Positions 37,161-46,354 of a DNA stretch of 64,000 bases are shown here, piece after piece. Below the pieces are notes generated by a model. It made no database searches and was not told the origin of the DNA. It saw nothing but the letters and a program-made list of their open reading frames with translations. The stretch covers positions 2,096,001-2,160,000 of the forward strand of contig NZ_CP039712.1 of NCBI RefSeq assembly GCF_005145005.1, given 5' to 3'. A program made the position numbers and the translations under genes. This stretch comes from Vagococcus zengguangii. GTDB lineage: Bacteria > Bacillota > Bacilli > Lactobacillales > Vagococcaceae. Each line of letters opens with the position of its first letter. Position 1 is the first letter of the stretch.

Positions 37161-38264
37161 TTATTTATTTTCTTCCATAATACTACGTTGTGCATGAACT
37201 GGTTTCGCAAAAATCATGCGTCCTGCTGCCGTTTGTAAGGCACTTGTCACAACGACTTCTATTTCTTTATTCATGAAATGTTGGCCATCCTCTACGACGA
37301 TCATCGTCCCGTCATCTAGATAGGCGACCCCTTGTTGACGTTCTGTTCCAGCTTTTACAACTTTAACTCGCATATTCTCACCTGGAATAACGACTGGTTT
37401 AACCGCGTTAGCTAAAGCGTTAATGTTTAAAACTGGTACATTCTGAAACTCAGAGACCTTATTTAAATTATAATCGTTTGTCACCAAAACACCATCTAAA
37501 AGTTTTGCTAAACGGATTAATTTACTATCAACTTCCGTAATGTCATCAAAATCACCATCGTACATCTCAACATCGACACTTTCTTCTTTTTGCAAAGCAT
37601 TCAAAATGTCTAAGCCACGACGACCACGGACACGTTTCAAGCTATCACCTGAATCCGCGATATACTGCAATTCATACAACACAAAATTAGGAATCAATAA
37701 GGTTCCTTCGATAAACCCTGTTTTGGCGATGTCATAAATACGCCCATCTATAATAACACTAGTGTCTAAAATTTTGTACTTTCTGAATGTTTCATCGACT
37801 TTACGCTCTAAGACATCCTCTGCGTTTTTGCGATTCTTTGGAATAAATAATTTACGCCAGTCATCCATTTTGGTTGTTCCAATACGAAATCCTAAAAAGC
37901 CTAATGTTAATAGAATAAGTGCAGGAATAATATCGCGAATCAATTTGATTTCCATATTGTAAAACGGAACTGACATCAGTACCCCTAATAATAACCCAAT
38001 AATTGCACCAATTGAACCAAATAATAAATATTGTGAACTCTTTTTACTAATTGTTTCTTCTAATTTTTTATACTGTGAAATAAATTTATTAGCTGTTAAG
38101 AGTGATAAGAGATAAAATAACCCCGCGCCAATTAAAATATTCACAATAAAATTATTAAGATAACCATTGCCATCTAAGTTTAAGGCTTCCCACAATTCTG
38201 GTAAGATGCTCACGCCAATCCCGCCACCTAGAATGGTCAAAATAATATGATAAACTTTCTTCAT
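37161..38264 (-). CDS. yacL: PIN/TRAM-domain membrane protein, YacL type
   Basis: The 367-residue protein has four N-terminal membrane segments (about 5-125), a PIN nuclease fold (ILDTSVIIDGRIYDI and RGRRGLDILNAL), and a C-terminal TRAM domain (about 300-355). It likely binds or cuts RNA at the membrane. In Bacillus yacL stands between disA and ispD; those genes are absent here. Confidence 0.93.
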   Translation of the reverse strand: MKKVYHIILTILGGGIGVSILPELWEALNLDGNGYLNNFIVNILIGAGLFYLLSLLTANKFISQYKKLEETISKKSSQYLLFGSIGAIIGLLLGVLMSVPFYNMEIKLIRDIIPALILLTLGFLGFRIGTTKMDDWRKLFIPKNRKNAEDVLERKVDETFRKYKILDTSVIIDGRIYDIAKTGFIEGTLLIPNFVLYELQYIADSGDSLKRVRGRRGLDILNALQKEESVDVEMYDGDFDDITEVDSKLIRLAKLLDGVLVTNDYNLNKVSEFQNVPVLNINALANAVKPVVIPGENMRVKVVKAGTERQQGVAYLDDGTMIVVEDGQHFMNKEIEVVVTSALQTAAGRMIFAKPVHAQRSIMEENK

Positions 38265-38285
38265 AAGTGTAACCTTTCCTCCTCT

Positions 38286-39656
38286 CTATCCAAAGACACG
38301 CTTCAATGCTTCACTCAGCGTTGAAACACCGACGACCTCAATATCCGTAGGTGGCTCCCAACCATGTAAGTTATTCACTGGAACGTAAACTTTTTTAAAC
38401 CCTAATTTTTGTGCTTCTTTCACCCGATGATCAATACGATTCACCCGACGAATTTCACCCGTTAAGCCAATTTCACCAATAAAACATTCACTCGCATCCG
38501 TACCACGATCTTTATAACTTGAGGCAATGCTCATCGCAATCGCCAAATCAATCGCGGGCTCGTCTAATTTAACACCACCGGCAGCTTTTAAATAAGCATC
38601 TTGGTTTTGTAATAGCAAGCCGGCACGTTTTTCTAATACCGCCATAATCAAGGTTACTCGGTTGTAATCTAAACCAGTCGCTGTTCTTCTGGCATTACCA
38701 AACAAGGTCGGACTGACTAACGCCTGAACTTCCGCCAAAATTGGACGACTACCTTCCATCGAAACAACAATCGCTGAACCGGTCGCACCGTCCAAACGTT
38801 CTTCTAAGAACACTTCAGAAGGATTGGTCACTTCGACTAACCCACGTTCTTGCATCTCAAAAATACCGATTTCATTTGTGGAACCAAAACGATTTTTGAC
38901 CGCTCGTAAAATTCTAAACGTATGGTGACGATCCCCTTCAAAATACAAGACGGTATCCACCATATGTTCCAACATACGCGGACCGGCTAATGCACCTTCT
39001 TTAGTGACATGTCCAACAATAAAAATCGCAATTTGATTACTCTTCGCAATTTTCATCAATTCTGCTGTTGTTTCACGTACTTGACTAACACTACCTGAGG
39101 CGCTGGTAATTTCCGGTTGCATCATCGTCTGAATCGAGTCAATAATCACATAATCGGGCTTTAAGGTTTCAATTGTTTGACGGATAAGCGACATATCAGT
39201 TTCTGGATAAACATAAAAATCATTACCTTCCACTGTTAGACGTTCCGCGCGCATCTTAATTTGTTCCGCACTTTCTTCACCAGAAACATACAAGACTTTA
39301 CCACCAGATAAATGTAGCTGTTGTGATACTTGTAGCAGTAACGTTGATTTTCCAATACCAGGATCTCCCCCAATTAACACGAGAGAACCAGGGACCACTC
39401 CACCACCTAATACACGGTTTAATTCGTCCATTCTGGTTTTAACACGTGGCGTTTTACTCGTTGTGACTTCCCCTAACGTTTGCGGTTTTGCTTGTTTACC
39501 GGTCAAATCAACACGACTATTACGTGCCGATTCGACTTGTTCTTTGACTTCCATCATTTCATTCCACGTACCACAATTCGGGCAACGACCTAAATATTGA
39601 GGCGAAATATAACCACACGCCTGACATTCAAAATGAGTTTTTGCTTTTTTAGCCAC
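38286..39656 (-). CDS. radA: DNA repair protein RadA/Sms
   Basis: The 456-residue protein has the zinc finger CQACG/CPNCG, Walker [13 protein letters not shown], the RadA KNRFG motif and a C-terminal Lon-like domain. It processes recombination intermediates. Upstream is a CiaR-type direct repeat and a -10-like TAAGAT, so a stress-regulated promoter is possible. Confidence 0.95.
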   Translation of the reverse strand: MAKKAKTHFECQACGYISPQYLGRCPNCGTWNEMMEVKEQVESARNSRVDLTGKQAKPQTLGEVTTSKTPRVKTRMDELNRVLGGGVVPGSLVLIGGDPGIGKSTLLLQVSQQLHLSGGKVLYVSGEESAEQIKMRAERLTVEGNDFYVYPETDMSLIRQTIETLKPDYVIIDSIQTMMQPEITSASGSVSQVRETTAELMKIAKSNQIAIFIVGHVTKEGALAGPRMLEHMVDTVLYFEGDRHHTFRILRAVKNRFGSTNEIGIFEMQERGLVEVTNPSEVFLEERLDGATGSAIVVSMEGSRPILAEVQALVSPTLFGNARRTATGLDYNRVTLIMAVLEKRAGLLLQNQDAYLKAAGGVKLDEPAIDLAIAMSIASSYKDRGTDASECFIGEIGLTGEIRRVNRIDHRVKEAQKLGFKKVYVPVNNLHGWEPPTDIEVVGVSTLSEALKRVFG

Positions 39657-39741
39657 TAATCGTTCCTCCTTGCGATAACTGTCTTTATTCTACCATAAAA
39701 TAGGCGATTTTCGTCGGTCTTAAGTCGTTCTTTTGATGATT

Positions 39742-39774
39742 ATCTTACCTTTTCTAACTTAAAAACGACTTAAA
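39742..39774 (-). promoter_or_regulatory. CiaR-type direct repeat and -10-like hexamer before radA
   Basis: On the minus strand TTTAAG-TCGTT-TTTAAG (39758-39774) lies ten bases upstream of TAAGAT (39742-39747). The repeat is an exact match to the CiaR operator, with spacing like that at htrA. An inverted repeat (TAAGTCGTT at 39721-39729 with AACGACTTA at 39764-39772) overlaps it and could be read as a hairpin instead. Confidence 0.55.
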
Positions 39775-39777
39775 GAA

Positions 39778-40311
39778 CTAACGTTGACCTGATGAACCAA
39801 AACCACCTGTACGATCACCCAATGTGACGTCTTGATCAGCTTTTAAGAATGGCAAGAAAATTCCTTGTCCAATACGATCGCCTTTTGCGATTTTTTTGTC
39901 CATCAAACCGAAGTTTAAGAATTGAAACATGATATGCCCTTCGTTATCTGGATTGCCATAATAGTCGCTGTCAATCACGCCGACTCCATTAGCAAGCCAT
40001 AAATAGTTCTTAAGTGGATTGCTTGAACGATTGGTTAATTGTAAATACTCGTCAGCTCCCATGTAGGCTTTAATCCCGGTTGGAATCAAGGTTGGTTTAA
40101 TTTCTTTTTGGGTTGCGTCATCCGCGATAAATTTCTCTTTGTTTAACATCGCTTTTAAGGCTGTTGCCACGCCTTGTTTCCAAATGCTTGGAATAATGAT
40201 ATCGGTTGCGGCTTCAAAATCATAACCGGCTGCACCTTTAGTCGCGCGAACAGGTAAGTTTACTTGTCCTTCAAATTGACTTACTACTTCAAATCCTCTA
40301 ATTTTCTCCAT
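39778..40311 (-). CDS. dut: Deoxyuridine triphosphatase
   Basis: The 177-residue protein has trimeric dUTPase motifs: AAGYDFEA, NRSSNPLKNYLWLANGVGVID, DRIGQGIF and the C-terminal GDRTGGFGSSG. Insertions relative to E. coli Dut are seen between motifs 1 and 2 (VATALKAMLNKEKFIADDAT). It hydrolyses dUTP to dUMP and pyrophosphate. Confidence 0.93.
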   Translation of the reverse strand: MEKIRGFEVVSQFEGQVNLPVRATKGAAGYDFEAATDIIIPSIWKQGVATALKAMLNKEKFIADDATQKEIKPTLIPTGIKAYMGADEYLQLTNRSSNPLKNYLWLANGVGVIDSDYYGNPDNEGHIMFQFLNFGLMDKKIAKGDRIGQGIFLPFLKADQDVTLGDRTGGFGSSGQR

Positions 40312-40379
40312 CTCTTACATCCTTTTGATTAATTTATGTCTTTATTATACGCTAGATTAGTAACTGTCGCGGTGTTTAT

Positions 40380-41264
40380 TTAAAGTTTTAATAATTCTTT
40401 GGAAACTAATAGCGCTTGACCTTTTATTTTAACACGTAATTGTGCTTCAACTCGTTCAACTGTTACACCTAAACGTCCATCTTTTCCCATTTCTTGCCCT
40501 TGTTCGATCATCATCGTCAACGGCAAATCCCCTTGTGGTGCGATATAGGTCCGATAATAAGCGCCCATGACACCACTAGCGGTTCCAGTCACCGGGTCTT
40601 CAATCGTCCCTGTGCCCGCACCCGAAAAATGACGTCCATGCATTAAACACTCCTCGTGATACGTGTCTAAACAAATGGGATGAACCGAGGCTTGCGGATA
40701 TGACGTTAAAATTTCTGGAAATTGTTGATTATTGGGACGCATTTTTTTCATCACTGCTAAATCTTTAACTGGGACAATTAATGTCCATGAACCCGTACTG
40801 CCGTAAACTAATGGATAGCGCGGATCAACATCATCAACCGTTAACCCTAAACTACTAGCCAAACGTTCAACCTCGCCATCAAAAGGTTGAAACTGAGGGA
40901 GTGCTTGGGTCATTTCAACCCATAACTGACCATTAACTTCTTCTAAACCAATCGTTAAAGCGCCTGCTAACGTTTCAATCGTTAAGCTTTGCGGTTGATG
41001 TGCCTGTTGCGCGTACCATTCAGACACCGCCGCAATTGTGCCATGTCCACAAAGGGGCATTTCACTGCCTGGACTAAAAAAGCGCAAACGAAAATCAGCA
41101 CACGCTGAAGGCAATAAGAAAATCGTCTCACTATAACCAATTTTATTTGCGATAATTTGCATGTCTTCCGTGCTTAAGTTTTCGACCTGCTCCACGACGG
41201 CAGCTGGATTTCCTTGATGAGGTATTTGGCTAAAAACTTCCCAATGACGATATGTTAACTCCAT
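40380..41264 (-). CDS. PhzF-family isomerase/epimerase-like protein
   Basis: The 294-residue protein has the PhzF pattern FSQIPHQGNPAAVV and a catalytic Glu (GYSETIFLLP). A second domain (EDPVTGTASGVMGAYY) is present. Members isomerise small acids or act on unknown metabolites. The start overlaps the YibE/F stop in TAATG, so it is cotranscribed, but no shared substrate is apparent. Confidence 0.88.
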   Translation of the reverse strand: MELTYRHWEVFSQIPHQGNPAAVVEQVENLSTEDMQIIANKIGYSETIFLLPSACADFRLRFFSPGSEMPLCGHGTIAAVSEWYAQQAHQPQSLTIETLAGALTIGLEEVNGQLWVEMTQALPQFQPFDGEVERLASSLGLTVDDVDPRYPLVYGSTGSWTLIVPVKDLAVMKKMRPNNQQFPEILTSYPQASVHPICLDTYHEECLMHGRHFSGAGTGTIEDPVTGTASGVMGAYYRTYIAPQGDLPLTMMIEQGQEMGKDGRLGVTVERVEAQLRVKIKGQALLVSKELLKL

Positions 41265-42043
41265 TATTCGATTCCTCCCACTTTTGATTTAGGCGATTGT
41301 TTCATCTTTATATACAAATAAGCCGTCAGAGGTAACGTGACCAGCGTCCCAATCGCTGCTAGAAACATCACGACCAGTTGACTAACCACTAACTGTGCAT
41401 TCATTAAATACTGCCAACCATAGTTAAAATCAAGAATAAATAACACCACGCCTAAATAATTACCAAAAAAAGCTAACAACAGTGTGGTCATCGTGGTTGA
41501 AACAATATCACGACCGATACGTAAACCTGACTGCCTTAATTGTGCAACTGTCATGTCTGGATGCTCCGATTCAATTTCACTCATTGCACTAGCGACTGAA
41601 ATCGCACCATCAATCACTGCCCCAACCATTGCCACGATAACCAACACAGCAAAAATATCACGATAATTAACAAGCACGTCTAGTGAGAAGGCACCTAACT
41701 CTTCCAATTCTTCCGGCGCAAAGCCATAACTAGCCGATGCGCGTAAAAACACTGGCAATAGGCACGTCATTATCAAAATCACTCCCGCAGAAGCCGTCAT
41801 ACTAACTTTCGTATAATACGCATCAATTTCTTGATTAAATAACCAAAAATTATTAAAAAAAGTTACGATTGTAAAAATAGCCACCACAAGTCCCAGTGAG
41901 AAACCTTTGGACAATGCCCAAATCACAAGGATAATACTCATAAGATTAAAAGCTAAATTTAACAACGTAAAAAGCCCTTTCTTTCCCCCAACCATTAACA
42001 CAACCACACTTAAAATCATGGCCATTAAACTTACGGCGCTCAT
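41264..42043 (-). CDS. YibE/F-family membrane protein (second)
   Basis: The 259-residue protein has about seven membrane segments and the YibE/F signature (ISVASAMSEIE), with VGAVIDGAI and TTMTTLLLAFFGNYLGVV. It pairs with the upstream YibE/F gene by a four-base ATGA overlap. Function is unproven; the family is sometimes considered a transporter. Confidence 0.85.
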   Translation of the reverse strand: MSAVSLMAMILSVVVLMVGGKKGLFTLLNLAFNLMSIILVIWALSKGFSLGLVVAIFTIVTFFNNFWLFNQEIDAYYTKVSMTASAGVILIMTCLLPVFLRASASYGFAPEELEELGAFSLDVLVNYRDIFAVLVIVAMVGAVIDGAISVASAMSEIESEHPDMTVAQLRQSGLRIGRDIVSTTMTTLLLAFFGNYLGVVLFILDFNYGWQYLMNAQLVVSQLVVMFLAAIGTLVTLPLTAYLYIKMKQSPKSKVGGIE

Positions 42044-43083
42044 GAATTATCACCTCTCAATAAACGTGACCCCACCAAAACGCTTAGCGGAATAGTCAGT
42101 GCAATCCCTAAACCACCCGTCAAAGCACGACACAGTTCTAACGACAACAGACTACTGAAAGTATTTTGATAGGTCCAACCATTTTCTAAATATAATAAAC
42201 TCAACGGAATCACTTCACTTAAACAAACAAAAAATAATACATTCGTCATCGGTCCTAAAATATTTTGACCAACATTCCGGCTAACGTTGTAGAGTGTTTT
42301 AGTGTTCGCTTTGGGTTGCTGTGCTAGAACTTCCGTGATAGTAGACACAATTGTCACCGCAATATCAGTGGTAGCACCTAGCGTTCCAATTAATAATGAA
42401 CTGTAATAAATCGAACGGTAAGGACGCGTGACAATGCCAATATCTTCATACCGTAAGCCCGCATGATGTGTGACCTTTAATACCCATAGCGCGATACCCC
42501 AAGCAAAAAATGTCCCTCCGATTGTACTCAAAATAATCGCTAAGCGTTGTCGGTGATTCTGACTTAAAAATGCCGTTGTTAATCCCACTGAAATCAAACT
42601 ATATAACATCATCGCTCCAACTAACGAAAAATTGCCGACTTGTGTATAACCTTTAGCAATCAACAAGAAGACCAACGTATTTAAAGTAATAATCGCCATA
42701 TTTTTGCCAAACTGACGACTTGAAAATAAATATAGCACGCATAAAAAAGCGCTCAACAGCCGAAAGACTTGTTGGTCACGTTTGACCTGACTGACTTGAT
42801 GCAGTTGTTTATCTAAAAATACCGTATCCCCAACATGCAACTTTACACTGTCGGCTTCTGAGTAGTAATAACGATGTGCGATCGTCAATGCTTGCTGCGA
42901 TTGGTTCAGTAAGTGCCCCTCTAACTGTTGGTTAAACTCTGTATCCGTCATTTTTTCTTCTTTGATAGTTGTAATTTTAAAGACAGGTTCTTGATACCAC
43001 TTCGCATTGTGACCGAAAAAATAATCACCTGATATGATTAGTATCCCTAATATTAATAACCCGATTAACTTCTGACGAGACAT
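42040..43083 (-). CDS. YibE/F-family membrane protein (first)
   Basis: The 347-residue protein has one N-terminal anchor, an extracytoplasmic segment with VKLHVGDTVFLDKQ (beta fold), then about seven membrane segments with IGTLGATTDIAVTIVST. This and the downstream gene make a usual pair. The longer form resembles YibE. Confidence 0.85.
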   Translation of the reverse strand: MSRQKLIGLLILGILIISGDYFFGHNAKWYQEPVFKITTIKEEKMTDTEFNQQLEGHLLNQSQQALTIAHRYYYSEADSVKLHVGDTVFLDKQLHQVSQVKRDQQVFRLLSAFLCVLYLFSSRQFGKNMAIITLNTLVFLLIAKGYTQVGNFSLVGAMMLYSLISVGLTTAFLSQNHRQRLAIILSTIGGTFFAWGIALWVLKVTHHAGLRYEDIGIVTRPYRSIYYSSLLIGTLGATTDIAVTIVSTITEVLAQQPKANTKTLYNVSRNVGQNILGPMTNVLFFVCLSEVIPLSLLYLENGWTYQNTFSSLLSLELCRALTGGLGIALTIPLSVLVGSRLLRGDNS

Positions 43084-43149
43084 ACGCTCACCTCCTAATG
43101 ATTGTTTGATTATACTATATTTTTTACATCAGGCAGATTGTTTTATACA

Positions 43150-43185
43150 AAAATGCGCCCAACTTTTTTAAGTTGAACGCATTTC
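43150..43185 (-). terminator. Terminator of the cst operon
   Basis: AATGCGTTCAACTT and AAGTTGGGCGCATTT pair with one mismatch; T residues follow on the minus strand. Confidence 0.85.
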
Positions 43186-43216
43186 ATTGGCTAGTCTGGG
43201 GCACTGCCGTAATCTT

Positions 43217-43474
43217 TTATAATTTTTTAATCATCTTCATCGCTTGCTCAATTTTTTCAGCTTGTTCGGTTGGGTCTTCAAGCGGGTTTTCAAAACAATC
43301 TTTCATGTTTTCAGCAACCATAATGCCCATGACACTTTCAATACTTGAACGAACCGCTGATAATTGGATCATAATGTCGTAACATTCTTTGCCGTCTTCC
43401 ATCATCTTTTGAATCCCACGCATTTGACCTTCCGCACGCTTCATTCGATTCATGATTTTTTCATCGCACTTCAT
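43217..43474 (-). CDS. cstR: CstR-type persulfide-sensing repressor (CsoR family)
   Basis: The 85-residue helical protein is CsoR-like. The Cys positions C31 and C60 equal those of CstR, and the His of the copper-binding CsoR triad is replaced (V53-A-E-N56). That points to sulfane-sulfur sensing rather than Cu(I). It is last in the operon it should control; the operator sits at 45499-45515. Confidence 0.82.
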   Translation of the reverse strand: MKCDEKIMNRMKRAEGQMRGIQKMMEDGKECYDIMIQLSAVRSSIESVMGIMVAENMKDCFENPLEDPTEQAEKIEQAMKMIKKL

Positions 43475-43497
43475 GGCTGACCTTCTTTCTTATTTTC

Positions 43498-45144
43498 TTA
43501 GATTAATTCTTCCGGACGAACAACTGAGTAAAGGAAAAACGCGCCGTCTAAGTTGGTGGCTTTGAAACCATGTTGTTTCAACAAACGTTCAGCCAAATAG
43601 CTACGTTGACCGCTTGCACAGCTAACTAGGTACGCCTTATTCGGGTCTAATTCGTCTAAACGCTCACGTAATTGGTTCAATGGAATATTGAGACTATCAG
43701 GGAATTGACCACGGCTTAACTCGCCTTCATTTCTTACATCTAATAATACCATACCTGCAGCAATTTTTTCAGGAACTTCATGCCACTGAATCATTTCAGT
43801 TAACCCTTCCATCACATTCAACGCCACATAACCCAGCATATTAACAGGATCCTTAGCTACACCAAATGGCGGTGCGTAAGTTAACTCTAATTCTGGTAAA
43901 TCTTCTACAGTTAAACCGGCTTTAATCGCTGTTGCTAACACGTCAATCCGTTTGTCAACGCCTTTAGTACCTACCCCTTGTGCTCCGTAAAGTTCACCTG
44001 TTTCTGGATTGAAAATCAGTTTTAAAGTCACAGCGGTGGCACCTGGATAATAACCCGCATGATCATTGCCACGCGTGTGAACCACTTTATATGGCTTGCC
44101 ACTCAATTTGACTTGGCGTTCGGTTAAACCAGTTGAAGCGGCGCTAATATTAAAGACACGCACAATAGCGGTGCCAATGCTTCCTTTATTTTGACGCGCT
44201 TTGCCAGCTAAAACATCGGCTACCTGACGGCCTTGACGATTTGCAGGTGACGCTAGTGAAATTAAGGCCTCTTCACCAGTAATTTGATTTTTGACGATAA
44301 TCGCATCACCAACGGCATAAATATTCTCGTCACTTGTCTGATACTGGTCATTGACTAAAATACCGTCGCGCATCCCTAAGGCTAAACCAGCCTTTTTAGC
44401 AATATCCGTCGCTGGTTTAACCCCAACTGACATAATAATCATATCAGTCGCAAGCTCTGTTCCATCTTCTAAGCGAACAGCTTTTCCTTCGTTTAAAATT
44501 TCAACGACTGACGTATTCACGCGAACATCCACGCCTTGTTTTACGAGTTCTTGCGAAACGTAAGCTGCCATTTCTTCATCTAGAGGTGGCAAGACATGAG
44601 GCGCTTTCTCGACTAGAGTTACCTCTAAACCTTTTAGTTTTAAGTTTTCGACCATCTCTAGGCCAATAAAACCAGCCCCGACAACCACTGCTTTTTGTGG
44701 TTGATGTTGCGTGATATAGGCCATCATCTCATCTAAATTCTCAACATTTCTTAATGTGAAGACGTTTTGAGCAACTTCATAACCAATAACAGGCGGCACA
44801 ACAGGTGACGCACCAGGAGATAATAGTAATTTGTCATAACTTTCTTGGTACTCACCAGTTGGTGTTTTGATCGTTACGGTTTTAGCTTGACGGTCAATTG
44901 CTACGACTTCATTATTAACACGGACATCTAAATTAAAACGCGCTTTTAAACCTTCAGGGGTATTTAATAATAATTCTGAACGCTCTGAAATCTCACCAGA
45001 AACATAATAGGGTAGACCACAGTTCGCAAAAGAAACATAATCTCCTTTATCCAATACAATAATTTCAGCTGTTTCATCTAAACGTCTTAAACGCGTTGCC
45101 GCAGACATCCCACCCGCTACACCACCAACAATAATCACTTTCAT
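43498..45144 (-). CDS. CoA-disulfide/persulfide reductase with rhodanese domain
   Basis: The 548-residue protein starts with an FAD site (GGVAGGMSAATRLRRL), the redox Cys in FANCGLPYY (C42), and an NAD site (VVGAGFIGLEMVE). A C-terminal rhodanese domain (about 460-548) has LVSCASGQRSYL with the active Cys. This CoADR-RHD fusion reduces CoA persulfides and disulfides. Context with rhodanese and CstR fits detoxification of reactive sulfur. Confidence 0.93.
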   Translation of the reverse strand: MKVIIVGGVAGGMSAATRLRRLDETAEIIVLDKGDYVSFANCGLPYYVSGEISERSELLLNTPEGLKARFNLDVRVNNEVVAIDRQAKTVTIKTPTGEYQESYDKLLLSPGASPVVPPVIGYEVAQNVFTLRNVENLDEMMAYITQHQPQKAVVVGAGFIGLEMVENLKLKGLEVTLVEKAPHVLPPLDEEMAAYVSQELVKQGVDVRVNTSVVEILNEGKAVRLEDGTELATDMIIMSVGVKPATDIAKKAGLALGMRDGILVNDQYQTSDENIYAVGDAIIVKNQITGEEALISLASPANRQGRQVADVLAGKARQNKGSIGTAIVRVFNISAASTGLTERQVKLSGKPYKVVHTRGNDHAGYYPGATAVTLKLIFNPETGELYGAQGVGTKGVDKRIDVLATAIKAGLTVEDLPELELTYAPPFGVAKDPVNMLGYVALNVMEGLTEMIQWHEVPEKIAAGMVLLDVRNEGELSRGQFPDSLNIPLNQLRERLDELDPNKAYLVSCASGQRSYLAERLLKQHGFKATNLDGAFFLYSVVRPEELI

Positions 45145-45147
45145 TCT

Positions 45148-45459
45148 TTATTTACCGCCTTTCGTAGGTCCTTGCCAAGCCCCCATGCCACCACGTACAC
45201 TATAAGCATCGACACCTTGTTTCACTAATTTTTTCACGACTGACTGACTACTCATACCGGCATAACAAACGACAAACACTTCTTGTCCTGCTTTAAAATT
45301 TTGTTGAACCGCTTGATCGGCTGTTAAATTTTTTGCACCTGGGATATGTCCTTCTTTAAACGCATCTGCTTGACGAATATCAATAATCATTGGCTTCTCA
45401 TTTAATTTATTTAGTACTGTTTCTCCTGATACACTAGGGGTCTTATCGAAAAATAACAT
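45148..45459 (-). CDS. Single-domain rhodanese
   Basis: The 103-residue protein has the rhodanese catalytic loop VCYAGMSSQS with one Cys and the Asp-rich DIRQADAFKEGHIPGA. It would move sulfane sulfur between carriers. It heads the cst operon three bases before the reductase start. Confidence 0.9.
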   Translation of the reverse strand: MLFFDKTPSVSGETVLNKLNEKPMIIDIRQADAFKEGHIPGAKNLTADQAVQQNFKAGQEVFVVCYAGMSSQSVVKKLVKQGVDAYSVRGGMGAWQGPTKGGK

Positions 45460-45493
45460 CTTTCATTCTCCTTAAATTTTATTTTATGGATTT

Positions 45494-45522
45494 ATCATAT
45501 ACCCCCTAAAGGTATAATGCAA
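45494..45522 (-). promoter_or_regulatory. cst promoter with CstR operator in the spacer
   Basis: On the minus strand, -35 TTGCAT (45517-45522), 17-base spacer, -10 TATGAT (45494-45499). The spacer carries ATACCTTTAGGGGGTAT, a near-palindrome of the CsoR/CstR class (ATACC-rich, G-tract). Repressor binding would shut the promoter. Confidence 0.78.
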
Positions 45523-46254
45523 TTATTTTGCTTTTCCTTGTAAAATTTCTACTTCGACTGCTGTCAATTTACGGTAGTCTCCACGCTTCAACTCCATGTC
45601 TAACGTCAAGCCTCCCATCGATTCACGGTGTAACTCTAAAACAGTTTTCCCAACCGTCTTCATCATTCGTTTGACTTGATGGAACTTCCCTTCAACAATC
45701 GTCAACGCGATCTCAGAACGATTATTAACCTCATCAATCGCTAAAATCTCTAACAGACTAGGCTTCACCCACTCCTCGCCATCAATTTTGAACCCTTCGG
45801 CAAACAACGCTTGGTCTTCGGCTGTTACGATACCGTCAACTAGCGCTAAATAGCGCTTGGGCACTTTTTTCTTTGGTGACAATAAGTCATGCGCCAAGGC
45901 ACCGTCATTCGTTAGTAATAATAAGCCGGTTGTATCTTTATCTAAACGACCAACTGGAAATAGCCCTTGACGATAGTCCTCTGGTACGATTAAGTCGATA
46001 ACAGTACGATCGCGAATATCTTCGGTTGCTGAGATAACCCCTTTAGGCTTATGCAACATATAATACACAAACGCTTCATAGACTAATGGCTCTCCGTCTA
46101 AAAACACCTGATCTTGCGCTGTTTCGATGCTTACTTTACCATCTTTTACGCGCTGACCATTGACTAATAGCTCGTGTTTTTTCAATATCGTTTTAACTTC
46201 CTTGCGACTGCCATAACCTAGATGGCTCAACATTTTATCTAGTCTGATTTTCAT
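45523..46254 (-). CDS. 16S/23S rRNA pseudouridine synthase, RsuA/RluB family
   Basis: The 243-residue protein has an N-terminal S4 domain (MKIRLDKMLSHLGYGSRKEV) and the catalytic Asp in VGRLDKDTTGLLLLTNDG. RsuA and RluB differ in details I cannot settle. ATG 46254 follows GAGGG. It starts the transcript that abuts the cst promoter. Confidence 0.92.
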   Translation of the reverse strand: MKIRLDKMLSHLGYGSRKEVKTILKKHELLVNGQRVKDGKVSIETAQDQVFLDGEPLVYEAFVYYMLHKPKGVISATEDIRDRTVIDLIVPEDYRQGLFPVGRLDKDTTGLLLLTNDGALAHDLLSPKKKVPKRYLALVDGIVTAEDQALFAEGFKIDGEEWVKPSLLEILAIDEVNNRSEIALTIVEGKFHQVKRMMKTVGKTVLELHRESMGGLTLDMELKRGDYRKLTAVEVEILQGKAK

Positions 46255-46312
46255 TATTTCCCTCACTTCACTTAGTCTGTCTTACCTAGTATCATACACG
46301 AATCCATACATT

Positions 46313-46350
46313 AAAAAAAGGAGCTAGGCAACTTGCCCCGCTCCTTTAAA
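46313..46350 (-). terminator. Terminator of the flippase gene
   Basis: AAAGGAGC and GCTCCTTT pair around a loop with GGCAA/TTGCC; T residues follow on the minus strand. Confidence 0.85.
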
Positions 46351-46354
46351 ACGT

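Noticed and set aside
43217..43474. Copper-sensing CsoR
   Set aside because: The His of the Cys-His-Cys copper site is absent and the linked genes handle sulfur.
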